A stretch of 10,041 nt of DNA from Sulfurimonas sp. (GTDB lineage: Bacteria > Campylobacterota > Campylobacteria > Campylobacterales > Sulfurimonadaceae): the NCBI GenBank assembly GCA_021157485.1, contig JAGGWO010000041.1, positions 1-10,041 on the forward strand, in the 5' to 3' direction. A program made the translations under genes and the position numbers. The notes under the pieces are model-generated. The model searched no databases, was not told the DNA's origin, and saw only the letters and a program-made list of their open reading frames with translations. Numbering within the stretch: position 1 is the first letter of the stretch; each line of letters begins with the position of its first letter. This document shows, in pieces, positions 1 to 7,437 of the stretch.

Positions 1-102
1 CTACCGGAGTATGCTGGTTACGAAGTATTCATAACTAAAGAAGTAATAGACGACGGTGAGAAACCAGTTTATATTAAAAAATCTACAAAAAAAACAGCAT
101 AA
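1..102 (+). CDS. clpX: ClpX, ATP-binding subunit of ClpXP protease (3' end only)
   Basis: This is the last 33 codons plus the TAA stop of a gene that begins outside the window. The peptide starts LPEYAGYEVFITKEVI and ends in a Lys/Thr-rich tail. This matches the C-terminal small domain of ClpX, which usually ends with an LPEY.G..V.ITKEV-like stretch followed by a basic tail. ClpX is the hexameric AAA+ unfoldase that feeds substrates to ClpP in the cytoplasm. The Walker motifs and zinc-binding domain are not visible here. It lies 11 nt upstream of mreB on the same strand, so the two are probably co-transcribed; clpX before mreB is a familiar order in Campylobacterota. The call rests on a short piece plus context. 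Confidence 0.85.
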   Translation, partial: LPEYAGYEVFITKEVIDDGEKPVYIKKSTKKTA

Positions 103-113
103 GGCAATAGAAT

Positions 114-1151
114 ATGATATTTAATAAAATAATAGGACTTTTTTCAAACGATTTATCAATCGACTTAGGAACTGCAAATACAATTGTAATCGCTAAGGGA
201 CGTGGAATAATAATTAACGAACCTTCAGTTGTTGCAGTTAAAACTGAAAAATATGGACAACAGCGAGTTTTAGCAGTTGGACATGAAGCAAAAGAGATGG
301 TTGGTAAAACACCTGGTAATATTAAAGCTATACGTCCTATGCGTGATGGTGTAATTGCTGACTTTGATATGACTGAAAAAATGATTAGAAAGTTTATTGA
401 AAAAGCTCATGGTCGTAGCTCTTTAATATCTCCTCGTATCATTATCTGTGTACCTTATGGTCTTACTCAGGTTGAGCGTAAAGCTGTACGTGAATCTGCT
501 TTAAGTGCCGGTGCACGTGAAGTATTTCTTATAGAAGAGCCTATGGCCGCTGCAATTGGTGCCGGTGTTGATATACGTGAGCCTCAAGGTCACCTTGTTG
601 TTGATATAGGTGGTGGTACTACTGAGATTGGTGTTGTTTCACTTGGTGGTTTAGTACTTTCAAAGTCTATCCGTACGGCAGGTGATAAGATTGATCAAGG
701 TATCGTTAACTACATCAGAAAAAAATACAACTTACTTATCGGTGAAAGAGTTGCAGAAGAGATTAAAATAAATATCGGAACTGCTGTCGCTCTTGAGACA
801 GAATTAACAATGATTGTAAATGGTAGAGATCAGGTTGAAGGACTTTTAAGTTCAGTTGAGTTAACAAGTGAAGATGCTAGAGAAGCTATGAGAGAACCTC
901 TTATAGAGATAGCTGAAGCACTACGTGATGTACTAGAAAAAATGCCACCTGATTTAGCTGGTGATATTGTAAACCACGGTATTATTTTAACTGGTGGTGG
1001 AGCACTTATCCGTCAACTGGATAAATACCTTTCAAATATCGTTAAAATTCCTGTTTTTGTTGCAGATGAGCCACTTTTAGCAGTTGCACGCGGAACTGGT
1101 CGTGCACTAGAAGAGATAGACTTACTACAAGAACTTTTCGAGAATGAATAA
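114..1151 (+). CDS. mreB: Rod shape-determining protein MreB (bacterial actin)
   Basis: The 345-residue product is the usual length for MreB, which polymerises as membrane-bound filaments under the inner membrane and directs lateral peptidoglycan synthesis in the elongasome. The actin-fold ATPase signatures are all visible: phosphate-1 loop DLGTANT at residues 17-23, the conserved IEEPMAAAIG stretch at 140-149, phosphate-2 loop DIGGGTTEIG at 164-173, and the adenosine-binding LTGGGA near 292-297. The first dozen residues (MIFNKIIGLFS) look like a short amphipathic membrane-binding segment. The ATG at 114 follows an AAGG sequence that overlaps the clpX stop, about 9 nt upstream. The gene overlaps mreC by 8 nt, pointing to translational coupling. 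No truncation or missing key residue is seen. Confidence 0.97.
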   Translation: MIFNKIIGLFSNDLSIDLGTANTIVIAKGRGIIINEPSVVAVKTEKYGQQRVLAVGHEAKEMVGKTPGNIKAIRPMRDGVIADFDMTEKMIRKFIEKAHGRSSLISPRIIICVPYGLTQVERKAVRESALSAGAREVFLIEEPMAAAIGAGVDIREPQGHLVVDIGGGTTEIGVVSLGGLVLSKSIRTAGDKIDQGIVNYIRKKYNLLIGERVAEEIKINIGTAVALETELTMIVNGRDQVEGLLSSVELTSEDAREAMREPLIEIAEALRDVLEKMPPDLAGDIVNHGIILTGGGALIRQLDKYLSNIVKIPVFVADEPLLAVARGTGRALEEIDLLQELFENE

Positions 1152-1905
1152 AAAGTTATTTAGCTTTTTATCAATCTTAATTGCACTCTTTGTGGGTGCA
1201 CTATACTATTCAAACAGTATTCAAAAACCACTTATATCAGCGCAAAATCAAATAAAAATAAACTACCACAACTCAATAGAATTTATGGAAGATAGTTTCA
1301 ACAAACATTTTTTTCAAGCAGATACAATCACTTCACTTCAAGAAAAACTAGATAAATATGAAAATAACCATCTTGTTATGCAACAACTCGCTTCTGAGAT
1401 TAATGACCTTTATAAAGAAAACAACTCAAGCTTAAAAACAGAGCCAAAAGTAGAACTAATTCGTACTATCTCTTATGAAAAATTTGGAGACTTAAACAGA
1501 ATATGGCTTGAGATACCTGATTACAACTCATCTAAGATATATGGCTTAACTTATAGAGAGATAGTTGCAGGGATAGTTATATCCAAAAACAAGAGAGCTT
1601 TAGGACTTTTAAACAAAGATATACAGAGCTCTTATGCTGTATTTATAGGTTCAAAACATGCACCTGGAATTGCTCATGGTAATAATGGTAAAAATTTAGT
1701 TGTTAAGTTTATTCCTGCTTGGTTTGAATTAGAAATAGGTGATGAAGTCATTACATCCGGACTAGATAATATTTTTTTTAAAGGCTTAAAAGTTGGTCGT
1801 GTTATATCATTTACCAAATCCCAAGGCTACCAAAATGCGATAATAGAGCCATATTATCAAGCAAATGACCCTGGATATTTTCATATGATAAGAAGTCTTA
1901 AATGA
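1144..1905 (+). CDS. mreC: Rod shape-determining protein MreC
   Basis: This 253-residue protein has the MreC layout: a short cytoplasmic N-terminus, one membrane helix (about residues 5-25), a periplasmic coiled-coil-like stretch (about 30-95), and a C-terminal beta domain. The family hallmark is visible late in the protein as GDEVITSGLDNIFFKGLKVG, the conserved GD.V.TSG...FP.G..VG pattern. MreC links cytoplasmic MreB to the periplasmic PBP2/RodA synthase machinery. The start overlaps the mreB stop by 8 nt, and the stop overlaps the next start as ATGA. There is no obvious strong ribosome-binding site of its own, so expression probably depends on coupling to mreB. No mreD follows; an outer-membrane gene takes that position. 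Confidence 0.93.
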   Translation: MNKKLFSFLSILIALFVGALYYSNSIQKPLISAQNQIKINYHNSIEFMEDSFNKHFFQADTITSLQEKLDKYENNHLVMQQLASEINDLYKENNSSLKTEPKVELIRTISYEKFGDLNRIWLEIPDYNSSKIYGLTYREIVAGIVISKNKRALGLLNKDIQSSYAVFIGSKHAPGIAHGNNGKNLVVKFIPAWFELEIGDEVITSGLDNIFFKGLKVGRVISFTKSQGYQNAIIEPYYQANDPGYFHMIRSLK

Positions 1906-2642
1906 GATATATTTTAATTTTATTACTGTTTTTAAACCTAAACGCAGCAGAAGAAGAGAAACAAAAACTTACTATCGGTTTTGGTCCATACATTCAAACT
2001 CAGCCATATGAAAATGTGGATGACATTCTACTTCCATCACCAGTAATCTTTTATGATGATGGTCTCTTTTATATTAGATGGAGCCGTGCTGGTATCTATT
2101 TCTTAGGAGATAAACAAGATAATTATGCTTGGGGCTTCTCACTTACGACACAACCGAGAACTTATGGTTATGAGAAAGATGAAATCAAAGGGATGGATGA
2201 AAGAGAAACTACTTGGGAAGGTGGCTTAGCTTTTAGCGCTAAAATAGATAAAGCATATATAGAAATCATGGCACTTACTGATGTAATGGACAGATATGAT
2301 TCTTGGATATTAAAAACTGAAGCTGGTTATGATTTTGAGTTTGGAAAACTTTCTCTCTACCCTAGTCTTATTCTTATTTATCAATCATCAGATTTTTCAA
2401 ACTACTATTATGGAGTTAAACAGAGTGAAGAATCAACCTCAGGTTTTACTCAATATACTCCAAATAATGGATTTTTACTTGGTGCTCAAACATATATAAA
2501 GTACCCATTTACGAATGAATTATCCGCGCTTATAAATATACGAGCGGATAAATTATCAAAAGAAGTAACTGACAGTCCTATCGTAACAGAGGATTACATC
2601 TACTCAGGATTAGTTTCCCTTATATATACTTTTGAGTATTAA
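1902..2642 (+). CDS. MipA/OmpV-family outer-membrane protein
   Basis: The 246-residue protein begins with a hydrophobic signal peptide (MRYILILLLFLNLNA, probable cleavage near residues 15-16). It continues with alternating aromatic/hydrophobic beta-strand segments and ends in the aromatic YTFEY typical of outer-membrane barrels. The early pattern (IGFGPYIQTQPYENVDD, then LLPSPVIFYDDGLFYIRW) resembles MipA/OmpV proteins, which often open with a barrel strand followed by a P.i.Y..g.ff.. segment. E. coli MipA is known as a scaffold between the lytic transglycosylase MltA and PBP1B; other members are porin-like, so the exact role is not settled. It overlaps mreC by 4 nt (ATGA), which implies co-expression with the elongasome genes. 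The family call is from pattern recognition and is moderately sure; the outer-membrane location is surer. Confidence 0.72.
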   Translation: MRYILILLLFLNLNAAEEEKQKLTIGFGPYIQTQPYENVDDILLPSPVIFYDDGLFYIRWSRAGIYFLGDKQDNYAWGFSLTTQPRTYGYEKDEIKGMDERETTWEGGLAFSAKIDKAYIEIMALTDVMDRYDSWILKTEAGYDFEFGKLSLYPSLILIYQSSDFSNYYYGVKQSEESTSGFTQYTPNNGFLLGAQTYIKYPFTNELSALINIRADKLSKEVTDSPIVTEDYIYSGLVSLIYTFEY

Positions 2643-2667
2643 AATACTTCTCTAAAACTCATCAAGT

Positions 2668-2690
2668 TTTAAGTGCCTCTTGGCTATAAT
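2668..2690 (+). promoter_or_regulatory. Probable sigma-70 promoter for carB
   Basis: A perfect TATAAT lies at 2685-2690, 37 nt upstream of the carB ATG, in the 85-nt gap after the preceding operon. Upstream is a T-rich stretch with TTTAAGT at 2668-2674. That resembles an element reported upstream of Campylobacter sigma-70 promoters, where a classical -35 box is weak or absent, but its spacing to the -10 box here is shorter than for a normal -35. An AAAGG ribosome-binding site lies at 2717-2721, 6 nt before the ATG at 2728. The start site is not shown by the sequence. Confidence 0.55.
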
Positions 2691-2727
2691 CTCTAAATTT
2701 TTAATAGATTATTCTAAAAGGTAAAAA

Positions 2728-5700
2728 ATGCCAAAACGCACCGACATTAACACTATTTTACTTATAGGTTCTGGTCCGATTATCATCGGTCAGGCTTGTG
2801 AATTTGACTACTCCGGAACTCAAGCTGTTAAGACTCTAAAAGAGCAAGGTTACCGTGTAATTCTTATCAACTCTAATCCTGCAACTATTATGACAGATCC
2901 AGAATTTGCAGATAGAACTTACATAGAACCAATCAAAGAAGACATCATCGCTAAAATCATCAAAGATGAAAATGTTGATGCTGTACTTCCTACAATGGGT
3001 GGACAAACTGCACTTAATGTTGCAACATCTATGTATGAAAAAGGAATGCTTGAAGGTATTGAGTTTCTTGGTGCAACTCCTGAAGCTATCCATAAAGGTG
3101 AAGACCGTTCTGCGTTTAATGAAGCTATGATAAAAATTGGTATGGACCTGCCAAAAAGTGCTAATGCATACACCGTTGATGAAGCAATTGAAAAGGCCAA
3201 AGAGATTGGTTTTCCAGTAATTTCCAGAGCTTCTTTCACACTTGCAGGTGGTGGTTCAGGTGTAGCATATAATATGGAAGAGTTTAAAAAACTAGCTGAG
3301 GAAGGTATCTCAGCTTCTCCAGTAAACGAAATCGAAATTATGGAATCTATGCTTGGTTGGAAAGAGTATGAGATGGAAGTTATCCGTGACAAAGCGGACA
3401 ACTGTATCATCATCTGTGCAATTGAAAACTTTGACCCTATGGGTGTTCATACTGGTGATAGTATCACAGTAGCCCCTGCCCTTACTCTAACTGATAAAGA
3501 GTACCAAAGAATGCGTAATGCTTCTTTTGACATCTTACGTGAGATAGGTGTTGATACGGGTGGATCTAATGTCCAATTTTCAATCTGTCCAAAAACTGGT
3601 CGTATGATTGTTATTGAGATGAATCCTCGCGTTTCACGTTCATCTGCTCTTGCAAGTAAAGCTACTGGTTACCCTATCGCTAAAGTTGCAACTCTTTTAG
3701 CTATCGGCTATACACTTGATGAAATTACAAATGATATCACAGGAACTCCTGCATCTTTTGAGCCTGTAATAGATTACGTTGTTACAAAAATACCTCGTTT
3801 TACATTTGAAAAATTCCCAGAAGCTGTAAACACTCTGAGTACAAGTATGAAGTCTGTTGGTGAAGTAATGGCAATAGGTCGTACTTTTAAAGAGTCTATG
3901 CAAAAAGCACTCTGTTCTCTTGAGACTGATCTTTGTGGTTTTAATGAGATAGATGCTGATATGGAATTTGTACAACATGAAATTCGTCGTCCAAACGCAG
4001 ATAGAATGCTTTATGTTGCGGAAGGTTTCCGTCGCGGTATGAGTGTAGAAGAGATGTTTGACACATGTGCAATTGACCCATGGTTTCTTTATCAATTAGA
4101 AGAGATTATCCAAACAGAAAGCACTATCACAGATAAAATTCTGTTTGATGCTGATTTTATGAGAAGTGTTAAAGTTGATGGTTTCTCAGATAAAAGAATC
4201 TCTCAGCTAATCAAGAAAAACTCAACTCAAGATGTTAGTGAAAATGAAGTATATGCGAAAAGAAAAGAACTAGGTGTCAGTCTAGAGTTTAATGAAGTTG
4301 ATACTTGTGCTGCAGAGTTTGAAGCATTAACTCCGTACCTTTACTCAACTACAAACATCACTAAACTTCCAAATCTAACTAATCGTGTAAACAAAGATAA
4401 GAGAAAAGTTCTTATTCTTGGTGGTGGACCAAATAGAATCGGTCAAGGTATCGAGTTTGATTACTGTTGTGTTCACGCTGCGTTTGCACTCCGTGAAATG
4501 GGTATTGAATCTGTTATGTACAACTGTAATCCTGAAACTGTTTCAACTGATTATGATACTTCTGATGTTCTTTACTTTGAACCAATTGATTTTGAGCATG
4601 TACGTGAAGTTATTGAAAACGAGCAACCTGATGGAATTATAGTTCACTTTGGTGGTCAAACTCCACTAAAACTTGCAGATGCACTTACAAAAATCGGTGC
4701 AAATATCTCTGGAACAACTTCAGCAGTAATCGATTTAGCAGAAGATAGAGAACAGTTCTCTAACTTTGTAAATCAACATGGTCTAAAACAACCAGCGAAT
4801 GGTTTAGCACGTAAAAAAGAAGAAGCTGGACCAATAGCCGAGAAACTTGGTTTTCCAGTTCTAGTTCGTCCATCTTTCGTTCTTGGTGGTCGTGGTATGA
4901 AAATCGTTTATTCTCATGAAGAGTTAGATGAGTATATGGCTCTTGCTATCAGCGTTTCAAATGAAGCACCTGTTTTAATTGATAAGTTCCTAGACCAAGC
5001 TATAGAGCTTGATGTTGACTGTATCTCAGATGGTAAAGAAGTTTACATCGGTTCAGTTATGCAACACATCGAAGAGGCTGGAATTCACTCTGGAGATAGT
5101 GCTTGTTCTCTTCCTCCAATGAACTTGAGCACAGAGATGATAGAAAAAGTTGAACTCCAAACTAAAACTATCGCACTTGGTCTTGGTGTTGTTGGTCTTA
5201 TGAATGTTCAGTATGCAATCTATAAAGATGAAATCTACCTGATAGAAGTTAATCCAAGAGCCTCACGTACAGTTCCATTTGTATCTAAAGCTACTGGAAT
5301 GCCTCTTGCAAAAGTTGCTACTCGTGTTATGATGGGTGAGACTCTTGTTAGTTCACTTGCATACTATGATAAATATGACATCGTAGAAGAAGTGAATGGT
5401 CTACGTCGTCCTAAACTAAAAGGTCATGTTTCTGTTAAAGAAGCAGTTTTCCCTTTCCATAAACTCGTTGGTGCAGACTTGGTTTTAAGCCCTGAGATGA
5501 AATCAACTGGTGAAGTTATGGGAATAAGCTCTAACTTTGGTGTTTCGTTTGCAAAAGCACAACTAAGTGCTGGAAATAAAATCCCTACTGGAGGAACTTG
5601 TTTCTTATCTTTTGTTGATACAGATAAAGTGCATGCTGCTGAAATCGGTTCTGGTTTAGTTAAACATGGCTTTAAACTTGTAGCGACAAAAGGTACTCAA

Positions 5701-5991
5701 GAGATACTGGTAAACGCAGGTATTCTCTGTGAAAGAGTTCTTAAGATATCTGAAGGTCGTCCAAATATCGAAGATAGTATGAAAAATGATGAGATTGCTA
5801 TGGCAATTAACACTTCTGATAACAATACATCTAAAAAAGATGCTATTGTAATTCGTCAAGAGGTTCTTAGACTTAGTATTCCTTACTTTACAACGCTAAG
5901 TGCTGCAAGAGCTTTAATACTCGCACTTGATGAGATGGGTGATGACTCATGGTCAAACTCAACAGCGATACAAGACTTCCTACTAAAGTAG
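2728..5991 (+). CDS. carB: Carbamoyl-phosphate synthase large subunit
   Basis: The 1087-residue protein is the full-length large subunit. With the CarA glutaminase it makes carbamoyl phosphate from bicarbonate, ammonia and two ATP, feeding pyrimidine and arginine synthesis in the cytoplasm. The duplicated architecture is clear. The carboxyphosphate ATP-grasp half (about 1-400) starts with [21 protein letters not shown] linking oligomerisation domain covers about 400-555. The carbamoyl-phosphate half (about 556-935) starts with [18 protein letters not shown]. An allosteric MGS-like domain runs from about 936 to the end. The metal-binding motifs EMNPR (297-301) and EVNPR (840-844) sit at matching places in the two halves. 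The C-terminal domain retains LVATKGT and an AINT segment, the kind of residues that bind UMP, IMP and ornithine in E. coli CarB. carA is not in this window. The stop overlaps the next gene's likely GTG start by one base. Confidence 0.98.
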   Translation: MPKRTDINTILLIGSGPIIIGQACEFDYSGTQAVKTLKEQGYRVILINSNPATIMTDPEFADRTYIEPIKEDIIAKIIKDENVDAVLPTMGGQTALNVATSMYEKGMLEGIEFLGATPEAIHKGEDRSAFNEAMIKIGMDLPKSANAYTVDEAIEKAKEIGFPVISRASFTLAGGGSGVAYNMEEFKKLAEEGISASPVNEIEIMESMLGWKEYEMEVIRDKADNCIIICAIENFDPMGVHTGDSITVAPALTLTDKEYQRMRNASFDILREIGVDTGGSNVQFSICPKTGRMIVIEMNPRVSRSSALASKATGYPIAKVATLLAIGYTLDEITNDITGTPASFEPVIDYVVTKIPRFTFEKFPEAVNTLSTSMKSVGEVMAIGRTFKESMQKALCSLETDLCGFNEIDADMEFVQHEIRRPNADRMLYVAEGFRRGMSVEEMFDTCAIDPWFLYQLEEIIQTESTITDKILFDADFMRSVKVDGFSDKRISQLIKKNSTQDVSENEVYAKRKELGVSLEFNEVDTCAAEFEALTPYLYSTTNITKLPNLTNRVNKDKRKVLILGGGPNRIGQGIEFDYCCVHAAFALREMGIESVMYNCNPETVSTDYDTSDVLYFEPIDFEHVREVIENEQPDGIIVHFGGQTPLKLADALTKIGANISGTTSAVIDLAEDREQFSNFVNQHGLKQPANGLARKKEEAGPIAEKLGFPVLVRPSFVLGGRGMKIVYSHEELDEYMALAISVSNEAPVLIDKFLDQAIELDVDCISDGKEVYIGSVMQHIEEAGIHSGDSACSLPPMNLSTEMIEKVELQTKTIALGLGVVGLMNVQYAIYKDEIYLIEVNPRASRTVPFVSKATGMPLAKVATRVMMGETLVSSLAYYDKYDIVEEVNGLRRPKLKGHVSVKEAVFPFHKLVGADLVLSPEMKSTGEVMGISSNFGVSFAKAQLSAGNKIPTGGTCFLSFVDTDKVHAAEIGSGLVKHGFKLVATKGTQEILVNAGILCERVLKISEGRPNIEDSMKNDEIAMAINTSDNNTSKKDAIVIRQEVLRLSIPYFTTLSAARALILALDEMGDDSWSNSTAIQDFLLK

Positions 5992-6422
5992 TGAATACAA
6001 TACTCACACAAACCGACACTACTGTCGGTTTTTTATCTGGGGATAGTTTAAAACTACAAGAGATAAAATCCCGTGACTCTTCTAAGCCTTTTATAAAAGT
6101 CTACTCAAGCCTAAAAGCTTTTAAAGAAGATTCAAATCGAGTTCCCTCCTCTCAAAAATCTAGAATAAGACGTTCTAAAAAAACAACCTTCATCATAAAA
6201 AATAGAGCATTTAGAATTGCAAGTAGTAGTTTAAACTCTTCTTTTCTTAGAGCAAATGAATGGAACTACTCTACATCTGCTAATGAATCAGATAAAAATT
6301 TCAATAGAGAATTTTGTGAGTCAAAAGCTGATATAATAATAGAAGATAAAAATTCATTATATGAAGGTAAAGCATCTTCTTTGTATAGAATTAACTCTAA
6401 AAGAATGGAGAGATTAAGATGA
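5991..6422 (+). CDS. Short divergent YrdC/Sua5-family protein (threonylcarbamoyl-AMP synthase-like)
   Basis: The product shows the YrdC fold signatures in order, counted from the GTG at 5991: TQTDTTVGF (6-14) for the family's PTeTvyGLg, KSR followed by KP (26-33) for K.Rp..kP, KKTTF (63-67) for the PGPvT region, FRIA (74-77) for vRvP, and YSTSAN (93-98) for the very conserved STSAN. TsaC/Sua5 enzymes make threonylcarbamoyl-AMP for tRNA t6A37. At 143 residues it is clearly shorter than TsaC (about 190), lacking the N-terminal helix, so activity is uncertain; it could be a paralogue with another role. I prefer the GTG start because it overlaps the carB stop as TAGTG and puts the conserved TQTDTT right at the N-terminus. 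An in-frame ATG at 5949 would add 14 residues encoded inside carB. The gene starts over a terminator-like hairpin and ends in an ATGA overlap. Confidence 0.78.
   Translation: MNTILTQTDTTVGFLSGDSLKLQEIKSRDSSKPFIKVYSSLKAFKEDSNRVPSSQKSRIRRSKKTTFIIKNRAFRIASSSLNSSFLRANEWNYSTSANESDKNFNREFCESKADIIIEDKNSLYEGKASSLYRINSKRMERLR
6011..6034 (+). terminator. Intrinsic-terminator-like hairpin inside the YrdC-like gene
   Basis: AACCGACA at 6011-6018 and TGTCGGTT at 6023-6030 form a perfect 8-bp inverted repeat around the 4-nt loop CTAC. The T-run spans 6029-6034. This is the textbook shape of a Rho-independent terminator and lies 20 nt after the carB stop, where one would expect the end of a carB transcript. 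However, the same bases encode the conserved T-D-T-T-V-G-F segment of the next protein. It may terminate part of the carB transcripts or act as an attenuator; function is inferred. Confidence 0.6.
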
Positions 6423-6868
6423 GTAAGTTTTTTCAAGCGCTACTAACTGGTATATTTTTTACATTTATTTTAGACTTTTTTATATTTTTAGGAATAAAAC
6501 TAAACTATATTGATTTCTATGAAATTGACCTCTATTACAATATTTTATTTGCAGATAATCAATCTTTTGTACTCTATACTATTTTTTCTGCAATTATTGG
6601 ATATGTTGTAATATATGTAAATAACAATAAAGTAAGTGCAATAATCCTCGGTATTTTACTGTTTATAACCTCACTTACACTAATCTCACCTATTGGCTAT
6701 CAACTGGGTGAAATGATGTTCATGCAAAAAAACGCAACTCTTCAAGATGAGAGACATACCTATGTAGGTGATATCTATTATGATGGCAGAGAGAGAGTAA
6801 CGTTTTATGACTACAACTTAAAAAAAGTAATAAATTTAGATAAAAACAGATTAAAAGGTAAAGATTAA
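6419..6868 (+). CDS. Membrane protein of unknown function, three predicted helices
   Basis: I do not recognise a named family. The 149-residue protein has three hydrophobic segments, about residues 5-26, 50-67 and 72-92. These are followed by a soluble tail of about 55 residues rich in charged and aromatic positions (YVGDIYYDGRERVTFYDYN), which could form a small beta domain. The side of the membrane on which the tail lies is not clear. The ATG overlaps the previous stop as ATGA, and the next gene begins directly after its stop, so it is firmly embedded in the operon. An AAAAGG at its 3' end (6853-6858) serves as the probable ribosome-binding site of the next gene. Its place directly before a lipoprotein and an ATP-grasp gene hints at an envelope function, but that is context only. 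Confidence 0.8.
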   Translation: MSKFFQALLTGIFFTFILDFFIFLGIKLNYIDFYEIDLYYNILFADNQSFVLYTIFSAIIGYVVIYVNNNKVSAIILGILLFITSLTLISPIGYQLGEMMFMQKNATLQDERHTYVGDIYYDGRERVTFYDYNLKKVINLDKNRLKGKD

Positions 6869-7435
6869 ATGATAAAAAATAAACATATCTCTTCAATAGC
6901 TAGTGGTATTGGACTAGGCTCTGCGGGCGTTTTAATGATGAGTGTATTAACAGGCTGTGAAGCTCCTCAACAAGAACAGCAAAATCGTTTTCTTGTAATA
7001 GAACAACAGACAAATGGTAAATATATCGTGGTTGAAGAGATGCCAACTGAAGGTCCAAGTCGCGCTATTATTCGTGAAAAAGATGCAAATGGAAATACAA
7101 CTGAACGTTTTATGAATGAAGCTGAGATGAAAGCCCTTGCAGAACAAGAGTATCAAAAAGTTCAAAATGGAACATCTGAAACCGTACAAGATGGTGGAGG
7201 AAGTGCAGGAATGGGTCTAGCTGGAACAATCTTAGCAGTTGCTGCAGGTTCACTTCTTGGAAATATGATAGGTAATTCTCTAATGAACAACAAAAACTTT
7301 GCAAAGAATTCTGCAACATCTAACAGAAGTGCATACAGTCGTTCTGCAGCTTCAAGAGCTTCAAAAAGCTCAAGTAAAAAAAGCTTCTTCGGTTCATCTA
7401 GTAGAAGATCTAGCTCTAGAAGTTATGGTAGCTGA
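6869..7435 (+). CDS. UPF0323-family lipoprotein
   Basis: This 188-residue protein has a lipoprotein signal: Lys residues at the N-terminus, a hydrophobic stretch, and lipobox LTGC with the lipidated Cys at residue 30. The mature part holds a Gln/Glu-rich linker, a small folded region (about 40-100) and a glycine-rich hydrophobic segment (109-138, GMGLAGTILAVAAGSLLG) that looks like a glycine zipper. The low-complexity tail (about 147-188) is packed with Ser, Arg and Lys and ends SSSRSYGS. This matches what I recall of UPF0323 lipoproteins of Campylobacter (Cj0371) and Helicobacter (HP0232), which also precede a glutathionylspermidine-synthase-family gene. The molecular function is unknown. 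The layout of lipobox, Gly-rich hydrophobic patch and Ser-rich tail also recalls E. coli YgiB. The ATG directly follows the previous stop, with AAAAGG 10 nt upstream. Confidence 0.85.
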   Translation: MIKNKHISSIASGIGLGSAGVLMMSVLTGCEAPQQEQQNRFLVIEQQTNGKYIVVEEMPTEGPSRAIIREKDANGNTTERFMNEAEMKALAEQEYQKVQNGTSETVQDGGGSAGMGLAGTILAVAAGSLLGNMIGNSLMNNKNFAKNSATSNRSAYSRSAASRASKSSSKKSFFGSSSRRSSSRSYGS

Positions 7436-7437
7436 TA

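Noticed and set aside
2653..2671. Inverted repeat TAAAACT / AGTTTTA in the gap before carB, considered as a terminator of the mreBC operon
   Set aside because: The stem has only two G-C pairs in total strength terms, and no T-run follows it; such repeats are expected by chance in DNA this AT-rich.
2836..4095. Reading frames on the - strand opposite carB (about 85, 164 and 132 residues)
   Set aside because: They lie fully within carB, have Cys/Phe/Ser/Ile-rich composition typical of antisense shadows, and show no domain or ribosome-binding support.
4418..4642. A 74-residue + strand frame inside carB, and a 67-residue - strand frame at 5656-5859
   Set aside because: Both are out-of-frame shadows of the well-conserved carB coding sequence.
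5949..5990. ATG at 5949 as the start of the YrdC-like gene
   Set aside because: It would add 14 residues encoded within carB that do not look like family sequence; the GTG at 5991 overlapping the carB stop puts the conserved motif at the usual place. It cannot be fully excluded.
6947..7319. Two - strand frames (80 and 69 residues) opposite the lipoprotein gene
   Set aside because: They mirror the Gln/Ser-rich sense strand and have no independent gene features.
7347..7392. Repeated AGCTT-type words and a short hairpin in the lipoprotein tail
   Set aside because: Explained by low-complexity Ser/Ala/Lys codons; no regular repeat unit.
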